Shown piece after piece: positions 58,192 to 64,000 of a stretch of DNA of 64,000 nt (positions are counted from its first letter, which is position 1; each line of letters begins with the position of its first letter). The position numbers and the translations under genes are program-made. The stretch comes from Paracoccus thiocyanatus (GTDB lineage Bacteria; Pseudomonadota; Alphaproteobacteria; Rhodobacterales; Rhodobacteraceae). The notes below the pieces were generated by a model that was given only the letters and a program-made list of their open reading frames with translations, was not told the origin of the DNA and searched no databases. The stretch is from contig NZ_FTMK01000004.1 in the NCBI RefSeq assembly GCF_900156255.1, positions 152,248 through 216,247 of the forward strand, in the 5' to 3' direction.

Positions 58192-59013
58192 TCACCGTCC
58201 CGCGGACCAGCTGAGCGAGACCGCCTTGCGTGTCGCATATTCCGCCATCAGCCCGATCATCAGCAATGTCAGCGTGGCATAAAGCGGATAGTCCAGCGAG
58301 GAATTGCGCGGCGAATAGTTGATGAAGGCAAAGCCCCGCGTCTGGTCGATGACATGGAACAGCGGGTTCCACGAAAACATGTGCAGGATGGCGCTGGGCA
58401 TCAGGTTGGCCACGAACATCTTGCCGGAAAACACCATGTTCAGCCGCTGGTAAAGCTGCGACATCACCTGCGCCCCCTGTGGCCACCAGGGGCGGATGGA
58501 CAGGAAGATCAGCCCGATGCAGCAGCCCGAGAACCAGGCCAGCAGCAGCATGGCATAGCAGGCCAGCGGGTTGTCGATATGGATCGGCTTGATCAGGTAA
58601 TGATAGCCGCTCAGCACCACGATGCTGGAAAAGGTCTGCCGGTAAAGCGCCGCCAGTGCCGCGGCCGCGATCATCACCACCGTATTCATCGGCCCGTGCT
58701 TCATCATCTGGTTGCTGGGATTGCCGGCCGATGCGACCGAGCCCAGGCCCTGGGAATGGGCCATGAACATGAAGATCCCGGACATGATATAGACGATGTA
58801 ATCGCCGCGGATCGGCGCCTGGCGCACACCCATGATCGCGAAGATCAGATAAAAGCCCACGATCATCGCGATGGACTGCATCACCGTCATGATCAGCCCC
58901 ACCAGGGCGTTGCGCTGGCTCTTGCGCAGATTGTTGACGGTAAGGTGATAGATCAGCGACAGCGTGGTGAACGCGGCCTCGACCATGTTGCGGCTACGGC
59001 GCTGGATGAACAT
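58192..59013 (-). CDS. ABC-2 type polysaccharide exporter permease
   Basis: 273 residues from ATG 59013 (MFIQRRSRNMVEAAF), with about six hydrophobic segments (ALVGLIMTVMQSIAMIVGFYLIF, YIVYIMSGIFMFMAH). It resembles KpsM/Wzm-type permeases that export capsule or other surface polysaccharide. No ATPase is adjacent. A longer frame reaches ATGs at 59085-59088; no start has a strong ribosome site. It is divergent from cysQ and lies next to kdsB, consistent with KDO-containing polysaccharide. Confidence 0.8.
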   Translation of the reverse strand: MFIQRRSRNMVEAAFTTLSLIYHLTVNNLRKSQRNALVGLIMTVMQSIAMIVGFYLIFAIMGVRQAPIRGDYIVYIMSGIFMFMAHSQGLGSVASAGNPSNQMMKHGPMNTVVMIAAAALAALYRQTFSSIVVLSGYHYLIKPIHIDNPLACYAMLLLAWFSGCCIGLIFLSIRPWWPQGAQVMSQLYQRLNMVFSGKMFVANLMPSAILHMFSWNPLFHVIDQTRGFAFINYSPRNSSLDYPLYATLTLLMIGLMAEYATRKAVSLSWSAGR

Positions 59014-59155
59014 CGGCGGGTCGGCTCTGCCTGCGGTTTGGGGCGGGGCTCTTGCGGGGCGCTTGCCCTGCGCGATCAGGGGCATCATAAGGAAGCCGAC
59101 CGCCGTATTCAATCGCCGCCGCTGCCGCAGGGCCGCGGACCGGAAAGGAAAAGCC

Positions 59156-59953
59156 ATGCAATTTGATCTAATGATTGCCGAGATGCGACGCCTGGCCCTG
59201 GCGGCGGGCGACCGGATCATGCAGATCTATGGCGCCGAGGATTTCGAGGTGCGCGCCAAATCCGACGCTTCGCCCGTGACCGAGGCCGACGAGGCCGCCG
59301 ATGCGCTGATCTCGGCCGGGCTGCGCGCCGCATTCCCCGACATCGCGCTCGTGACCGAGGAACAGGCCGAGACCCATGGCCAGAGCCTGTCGACCTTTCT
59401 GATCGTGGACCCGCTGGACGGCACCAAGGAATTCGTGCAGCGCCGCGGCGATTTCACCGTCAACATCGCCTATGTCGAAAACGGCGTGCCGCGGCTGGGT
59501 GTGGTCTATGCCCCGGCGCGGGGCCGGCTGTTCTATACCACCGCCCAGGGCGGCTCGGTCGAGGAAAAGGGTCCCTTCGGCGACCAGCCGGGCGAGGTCG
59601 TGCCCATCGGCGTCAACTCGATGCCCGACAACCGGGCGCTGATGGTCGTCGCCTCGAAATCGCATCGCGACGCGGCGACGGACGACTATATCGGCCGCTA
59701 CGGGGTGCGCGACATGACCTCGGCGGGCAGTTCGCTGAAATTCTGCCTGGTGGCGACCGGCGAGGCCGATCTTTACCCGCGCCTGGGCCGCACCATGGAA
59801 TGGGACACCGCCGCGGGCGACGCGGTGCTGCGCGGCGCGGGCGGCGAAGTGGTGCGCTTTGACGACCACACCGCGCTGCAATACGGCAAGCCGGGATTCG
59901 AGAACCCGTTCTTCATCGCCTTCGCCCCCGGCGTGCTGCTGGTCAAGGACTGA
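59156..59953 (+). CDS. cysQ: 3'(2'),5'-bisphosphate nucleotidase CysQ
   Basis: A 265-residue inositol-phosphatase-fold enzyme. Metal ligands are Glu68/Glu69 (VTEEQ) and Asp85-Pro-Leu-Asp88 (VDPLDGTKEF), with a second Asp in WDTAAGDAVL. It removes the 3' phosphate from PAP or PAPS in sulfate assimilation. GGAAAGG precedes ATG 59156. It is linked to kdsB with a five-base gap. Confidence 0.92.
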   Translation: MQFDLMIAEMRRLALAAGDRIMQIYGAEDFEVRAKSDASPVTEADEAADALISAGLRAAFPDIALVTEEQAETHGQSLSTFLIVDPLDGTKEFVQRRGDFTVNIAYVENGVPRLGVVYAPARGRLFYTTAQGGSVEEKGPFGDQPGEVVPIGVNSMPDNRALMVVASKSHRDAATDDYIGRYGVRDMTSAGSSLKFCLVATGEADLYPRLGRTMEWDTAAGDAVLRGAGGEVVRFDDHTALQYGKPGFENPFFIAFAPGVLLVKD

Positions 59954-59958
59954 GTCCC

Positions 59959-60759
59959 ATGTCCGTGGTCATCGTCATTCCCGCCCGCCACGCCTCGACC
60001 CGCTATCCAGGCAAGCCGCTGGTCCAGCTTCGCGGCGCGACCGGCGAGGGGCTTTCCCTTATCCGCCGCAGTTGGGAGGCGGCGCGGGCCGTCCAGGGCG
60101 TGGACCGCGTGATCGTCGCCACCGATGACGCGCGCATCCGCGACCATGCCGCGGGCTTCGGGGCCGAGGTCGCCATGACCTCGACCGCCGCCTGCAACGG
60201 CACCGAGCGCTGCGCCGAGGCGGTGGCCAATCTGGGCCTTGCGCCCGAAATCGTGGTGAACCTGCAAGGCGACGCGCCCCTGACGCCCTCGTGGTTCGTC
60301 GAGGACCTGGTGGCCGGGCTGCGCGCCGATCCCGGCGCCGACGTGGCCACGCCGGTCTTGCGCTGTTCCGGCGCCATGCGCTCGGACCTGATCGCCGACC
60401 GGGTGGCGGGGCGCGTCGGCGGCACCACCGCCGTCTTTGGCCATGACCGGCGGGCGCTGTATTTCTCGAAGGAAGTGATCCCATTCGCCGCGGCGGATTT
60501 CGGTCCCAGCGAGCCGACGCCGGTCTTTCACCATGTCGGCGTCTATGCCTATCGCCCGGCGGCCCTGGCCGAATACCCGACCTGGGACGAAGGCCGGCTG
60601 GAGGCGCTGGAGGGGCTGGAGCAGCTACGCTTCCTGGAACGCGGCCGCCGCATCCTTTGCGTCGAGGTCGAGGCGAAGGGCCGCGAGTTCTGGGAGCTGA
60701 ACAACCCCTCGGACGTGCCCAAGCTGGAAGCGATGATGAGCCGCATGGGCATCGCCTGA
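59959..60759 (+). CDS. kdsB: 3-deoxy-manno-octulosonate cytidylyltransferase
   Basis: 266 residues. It activates KDO to CMP-KDO for lipopolysaccharide core or capsule. The nucleotide-binding start is IVIPARHASTRYPGKPLV; other motifs are VATDDARI, NGTERCAEAV, VVNLQGDAPL and HVGVYAYR. The stop overlaps the next ATG (TGATG). Some bacteria carry a second, capsule-linked copy; this one's neighbours suggest that use. Confidence 0.92.
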   Translation: MSVVIVIPARHASTRYPGKPLVQLRGATGEGLSLIRRSWEAARAVQGVDRVIVATDDARIRDHAAGFGAEVAMTSTAACNGTERCAEAVANLGLAPEIVVNLQGDAPLTPSWFVEDLVAGLRADPGADVATPVLRCSGAMRSDLIADRVAGRVGGTTAVFGHDRRALYFSKEVIPFAAADFGPSEPTPVFHHVGVYAYRPAALAEYPTWDEGRLEALEGLEQLRFLERGRRILCVEVEAKGREFWELNNPSDVPKLEAMMSRMGIA

Positions 60760-61976
60760 TGCCCAAGGCCGGGGCGCCGTTGACCGGCCTGCCCTCGACC
60801 AGCATCATCGTCGTCTCGCGCCATCGGCCGCAGGCGCTGGCCCGCTGCCTGGCGGCGTTGGCCGGCCAGACCCATCCCGATTTCGAAGTCGTGCTAGTGG
60901 CCGACCCGGCTTCGGCGGGACTGCGGCCGGACCTGCCGCTCAAGCGGCTTGCCTTCGACCGCGCCAATGTCTCGGCCGCGCGCAACGAGGGGCTGGCGCT
61001 GGCGGCGGGCGAGGTGGTGTTGTTCATCGACGACGACGCGCTGGCCGAACCCGGCTGGGCCGAGGCGCTGGCCGCGCCCTTTGCCGATTCGCGGGTGATC
61101 GCTGCGGCGGGCTTTACCCGCGGGCCGGACGGGCTGCGCTGGCAGGTCCGGGCCGAGCGGATCACCCCTTCGGGCCGTGCCTTGCCGCTGGAGGTCGCCG
61201 GCACTGCGCTGCTGGCGGCGGAAAACGGCTGCCCGGTCAGCACCATCGGCACGAATTGCGGCTTTCGCCGCACGGCGCTGCTGGCCGTCGGCGGCTTCGA
61301 TCCGGCCTTTGCCTATTACCTGGACGAAAGCGACGTGAACCTGCGCATGGCGGCGCGGTTTCCGGCCGGGCTGACGGCGGTGGTCCCGGCGGCGCAGGTG
61401 ATCCACGGCGCGGCCCCCGGCGCCGGCCGGGGCGCGGCGGGGGTGCCCCATGACCTGGCCGCGATCGGCCGCTCGGCTGCGATCTTTGCCGCGCGGCACG
61501 GCGGCGATCCGGGCTGGCTGCGCGACAACCAGCGGCGGCGGCTTTTGCGGCATATGGTGGCGGGCCGGCTGGACCCCTTTGCCATCGCGCCGATCCTTGC
61601 CACGCTGGAACGCGGCCTGGCCGAGCCGCGGGGCGCGACACCCCCGCCGCCGGTCTGGAACCGGCCCGCGCCGCCGCCGCTGCGCCCGATGCCGCCCGGT
61701 CCGGCGGAACCGCTGCGGCTGGCCGGCTGGCACTGGCAGGCGCGCGGCCTGCGCGCCCGCGCCGCCCAGGCGGTGGCCCAGGGCCAGGCGGCCGTGCTGC
61801 TGCTGCTGACCCCCAGCGTGCTGCCGCATCGGCTGACCCTTGTTCCGGGCGGCTGGTGGGAGCAGCGGGGCGGGCTTTGGGGCGCCTCGTGCCCCGGTGA
61901 TCCGCCTGTCATGTTTCTAAGCAAGAATGCGCGCATCCTGCGTGAGCAGGGAAATTTGCCTGGACGACGGAGGTGA
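60759..61976 (+). CDS. family 2 glycosyltransferase
   Basis: 405 residues starting at ATG 60759, overlapping the kdsB stop. The N-terminal GT-A domain (about 1-230) has SIIVVSRHRPQALARCLAALAGQ, the Asp motif VLFIDDDALAEPGW and an acceptor motif FAYYLDESDVNLRMAARF. A Pro-rich linker and a C-terminal domain of about 110 residues (WHWQARGLRARAAQAVAQ..NARILREQGN) follow. It probably adds a sugar to surface polysaccharide. Donor and acceptor unknown. Confidence 0.88.
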   Translation: MPKAGAPLTGLPSTSIIVVSRHRPQALARCLAALAGQTHPDFEVVLVADPASAGLRPDLPLKRLAFDRANVSAARNEGLALAAGEVVLFIDDDALAEPGWAEALAAPFADSRVIAAAGFTRGPDGLRWQVRAERITPSGRALPLEVAGTALLAAENGCPVSTIGTNCGFRRTALLAVGGFDPAFAYYLDESDVNLRMAARFPAGLTAVVPAAQVIHGAAPGAGRGAAGVPHDLAAIGRSAAIFAARHGGDPGWLRDNQRRRLLRHMVAGRLDPFAIAPILATLERGLAEPRGATPPPPVWNRPAPPPLRPMPPGPAEPLRLAGWHWQARGLRARAAQAVAQGQAAVLLLLTPSVLPHRLTLVPGGWWEQRGGLWGASCPGDPPVMFLSKNARILREQGNLPGRRR

Positions 61977-62049
61977 ACCGGCAGAAAATCGCTGCAAGCT
62001 GGATAATTGAATCGCTTTGACATTTTTGAAGGAACGACTGTGCCGGTCC

Positions 62050-62086
62050 GGCGCTTGTTGCGCAAGCGCCGACAAAAGGGGATAAT
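62050..62086 (+). promoter_or_regulatory. hairpin and candidate promoter before galU
   Basis: GGCGCTTG and CAAGCGCC (62050-62057, 62063-62070) form an 8-bp hairpin with a five-base loop. TTGCGC (62058-62063) and GATAAT (62081-62086), 17 bases apart, could be a promoter overlapping it. The hairpin could also end the upstream transcript, but no T-run follows. Confidence 0.4.
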
Positions 62087-62122
62087 ATCCTGCGACGGCG
62101 CAGAAATCAGGAGACAGACTTC

Positions 62123-63013
62123 ATGACTCGCAAAGTCACCAAGGCCATCTTTCCCGTGGCTGGACTGGGCACCCGCTTTCTTCCCGCAACGAAAAGCATC
62201 CCCAAGGAAATCATGACCTTGGTCGATCGCCCGCTGATCCAATACGCCATCGACGAGGCGCGGGCGGCGGGGATCGAAGAGTTCATCTTTGTCACCTCGC
62301 GCGGCAAGGGCGCGCTGGAGGACTATTTCGACCACGCGCATGAACTGGAATCGAGCCTGAAGAAATCCGGCAAGAACGAATTGCTGGACATCCTGCGCTC
62401 GACCAACATGGAATCGGGCGCCATCGCCTATGTCCGCCAGCACAAGGCGCTGGGGCTTGGCCATGCGGTCTGGTGCGCGCGCCGCCTGGTCGGCGACGAA
62501 CCCTTTGCCGTCATCCTGACCGATGACGTGATCATGGGCGAGCCGCCCTGCCTGCAACAGATGATCGAGGCCTATCAGGAAACCGGCGGCAGCATGGTCG
62601 CGACCATGGAAGTGCCCGCCGACAAGACCCAGGCCTATGGCGTGCTGGACGTGTCCGAGGATATGGGCGCCATCGTCCGCGCCCGCGGCATGGTGGAAAA
62701 GCCCAAGGAAAACCCGCCCTCGAACCTGGCGGTGATCGGGCGCTACATCCTGGCCCCTTCGGTGCTGAACAACCTCAACAAGCTCAAGCAGGGCTCGGGC
62801 GGCGAGATCCAGTTGACCGACGCCATCGCCGACGAGATCGCCGAGGGGCGCGACGTGTTCGGCCTGCGCTTCCGCGGCCAGCGCTTCGACTGCGGTTCCA
62901 AGGCCGGCTTCCTGCAAGCGACCGTGGCCTTCGGCCTGGCGCGCGACGATCTCAAGGACGAGTTTGCGGGCTATCTTTCCGACCTCCTGGCGATGCGCAA
63001 GGCGGCGGAATAA
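62123..63013 (+). CDS. galU: UTP-glucose-1-phosphate uridylyltransferase
   Basis: 296 residues making UDP-glucose. The start is KAIFPVAGLGTRFLPATKSIPKE (nucleotide-binding); other motifs are VDRPLIQYAIDEA, GHAVWCAR, ILTDDV, MVEKPKENPPSNLAVIGRYIL and GFLQATVAFGL. CAGGAGA precedes the ATG. It is followed by galE after six bases, so both feed UDP-sugars to the polysaccharide genes. Confidence 0.95.
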   Translation: MTRKVTKAIFPVAGLGTRFLPATKSIPKEIMTLVDRPLIQYAIDEARAAGIEEFIFVTSRGKGALEDYFDHAHELESSLKKSGKNELLDILRSTNMESGAIAYVRQHKALGLGHAVWCARRLVGDEPFAVILTDDVIMGEPPCLQQMIEAYQETGGSMVATMEVPADKTQAYGVLDVSEDMGAIVRARGMVEKPKENPPSNLAVIGRYILAPSVLNNLNKLKQGSGGEIQLTDAIADEIAEGRDVFGLRFRGQRFDCGSKAGFLQATVAFGLARDDLKDEFAGYLSDLLAMRKAAE

Positions 63014-63019
63014 CCGGAA

Positions 63020-63646
63020 ATGACGGACAAGGTTCTGGTGACGGGCGGCGCGGGCTATATCGGCTCGCACGCCTGCAAGGCATTGCGCGCGGCGGGTTTC
63101 GAACCCGTGACCTATGACAATCTGTGCACCGGCTGGCGGCAGGCGGTGAAATTCGGCCCCTTCGAACAGGGCGACCTGCTGGACCGCACCCGCCTGGACG
63201 AGGTCTTTGCCCGCCACCAGCCCGTCGCGGTGATGCATTTCGCCGCGCTGAGCCAGGTGGGCGAGGCGATGCGCGAACCGGGCAAGTATTGGCGGGGCAA
63301 TGTCAGCGCCTCGCTAAGCCTGATCGAGGCGACGCTGGCGGCGGGGGTGCGGAACTTCGTCTTCAGCTCGACCTGCGCCACCTATGGCGACCATGACGGG
63401 GTGGTGCTGGACGAGACGACCGCCCAGACGCCGCTGAACGCCTATGGCGCCAGCAAGCGCGCGATCGAGGATATGCTGAAAGATTTCGGCGCCTCGGACG
63501 GGCTGCGCGCGGTAATCTTTCGCTATTTCAACGTGGCCGGCGCCGACCCGGATGCCGAGGTGGGCGAGTTCCACCAGCCCGAAACGCATCTGGTCCCGCT
63601 GATCCTGGACGCCATCGACGGCAAGCGCGCGGCGCTGACCATCCAC
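63020..63646 (+). pseudogene. galE: UDP-glucose 4-epimerase, truncated by an IS insertion
   Basis: The first 209 codons are intact GalE: NAD motif GGAGYIGSH (9-17), SSTCATYG with the catalytic Ser region, Tyr142-xxx-Lys146 (YGASK) and FRYFNVAGADP. Normal GalE runs to about 330 residues. After LTIH, where a substrate-binding stretch (like GTDYDTPDGT) should follow, the sequence switches to the IS end. The frame continues to a stop at 63769 with unrelated residues. The missing C-terminal substrate domain makes activity unlikely unless a second galE exists. Confidence 0.85.
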
Positions 63647-63678
63647 GGCAGCGTTGTTGCAGAACTCATGAGCTTCCG

Positions 63679-63697
63679 GGATTCACGGCGTGAATCC
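63679..63697 (+). repeat. hairpin upstream of the transposase gene
   Basis: GGATTCAC-GGC-GTGAATCC is an 8-bp stem with a three-base loop, 20 bases before the transposase ATG. Such hairpins in IS leaders can limit translation from outside transcripts. Confidence 0.5.
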
Positions 63698-63716
63698 GGT
63701 GGGTTAAGAGCCTGCC

Positions 63717-64000
63717 ATGAGCAAGCCCGAACCTGCCCGCTACCGTACGACCAACTGGAAATCCTATAACGACGCGCTGAAGCGGCGCGGATCTCTGCTC
63801 GTCTGGCTAGACCGGGACATGGACTGGCTTGCGCCGAAGGCAGGCAAGCCCGGACGTCCGCCGGTCTTCTCCGACGCCGCCATCCAGTTCTGTCTGATGA
63901 TCAAGGTGCTCTTCGGCCTGCCGCTTCGGCAAACGACCGGAATGGTCGCCAGCATCCTCGAGATGGCTGGTCTGGACTGGCCGGTCCCGGACTTCTCCAC
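63717..64000 (+). CDS. IS5 family transposase, N-terminal part
   Basis: 94 codons are visible before the window ends. They begin MSKPEPARYRTTNWKSYNDA and include the IS5/IS903 helix region LVWLDRDMDWL and KPGRPPVFSDAAIQFCL, then LPLRQTTGMVASILEMAG. The DDE catalytic residues lie further on. The start at ATG 63717 fits the element; the gene is presumably complete outside the window. Confidence 0.88.
   Translation, partial: MSKPEPARYRTTNWKSYNDALKRRGSLLVWLDRDMDWLAPKAGKPGRPPVFSDAAIQFCLMIKVLFGLPLRQTTGMVASILEMAGLDWPVPDFS

Larger units (their letters stand above)
63647..64000 (+). mobile_element. IS5-family (IS903-like) insertion sequence, left part
   Basis: The left end GGCAGCGTTGTTGC resembles the GGCnnnGTTG ends of IS903-type elements. 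A 68-base leader with a hairpin precedes the transposase ATG. The right end and target duplication lie beyond the window. The insertion is within galE. The boundary is accurate to a few bases. Confidence 0.8.

Noticed and set aside
63647..63769. GalE C-terminus continuing to the stop at 63769
   Set aside because: After residue 209 the translation is IS leader and transposase in another frame, not epimerase.

Overview
The window is high-GC, gene-dense alphaproteobacterial chromosome. It most likely comes from a Paracoccus close to P. denitrificans. The best evidence is the cytochrome bc1 operon (52.7-50.0 kb region, minus strand): a 190-residue Rieske protein starting at GTG, a 440-residue cytochrome b, and a cytochrome c1 with a very long Ala/Glu/Pro-rich acidic insert after its signal peptide, which is a hallmark of P. 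denitrificans FbcC. A PQQ cluster linked to a FlhRS-like regulator, a tandem glycine riboswitch before gcvTHP, and mlaEFD- and kdsB-type loci fit the same group.

Layout. 0-15.2 kb is a periplasmic oxidation and C1-metabolism block: the 5' part of an alpha-2-macroglobulin gene, a SoxH-like metallohydrolase, pqqABCDE with a SoxYZ-like carrier translationally coupled to pqqE, an ABC importer on the opposite strand, and a three-gene operon of LuxR-type response regulator, FIST protein and soluble hybrid histidine kinase. Two small secreted unknowns and an SDR protein lacking the catalytic Tyr/Lys follow. 15.2-20.1 kb holds the glycine riboswitch, gcvT-gcvH-gcvP, a terminator and tRNA-Ala(CGC). 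20.3-36.5 kb is mostly housekeeping: pgsA-moaD-moaE, accA, gabT, rhomboid, a split mnmC-like pair, an NnrU-family gene, DUF4202-cbiX, valS, a VOC/DUF1428 pair opposite an HxlR regulator, a peroxiredoxin, a ferredoxin-reductase-like flavoprotein, rsmD and an Lrp/AsnC regulator.

36.6-49.9 kb carries an ornithine/lysine-type decarboxylase, a DUF2235 hydrolase, metF opposite metR with a MetR box between them, an Mla/Mce lipid-transport operon, uvrC, and an operon of ribokinase, S49 peptidase, a 36-residue membrane peptide and an SDR enzyme. 49.9-58.1 kb contains petABC, radC and dnaK-dnaJ with an RpoH-type promoter. 58.2-64.0 kb is a surface-polysaccharide block: an ABC-2 permease, cysQ, kdsB, a glycosyltransferase, galU, and a galE cut after about 209 codons by an IS5-family (IS903-like) element that runs off the right edge.

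How parts work together. PqqA-E make PQQ for periplasmic quinoprotein dehydrogenases. The carrier and the metallohydrolase probably serve such a dehydrogenase, and the regulator/FIST/kinase operon probably controls it. The glycine-cleavage genes connect to C1-folate flow, as does metF. The most system-like unknowns are the FIST-sensed phosphorelay, the importer embedded beside it, and the SoxYZ-like/SoxH-like relay. A 15-base sequence recurs exactly at three intergenic sites, with diverged copies, and marks a dispersed repeat family.
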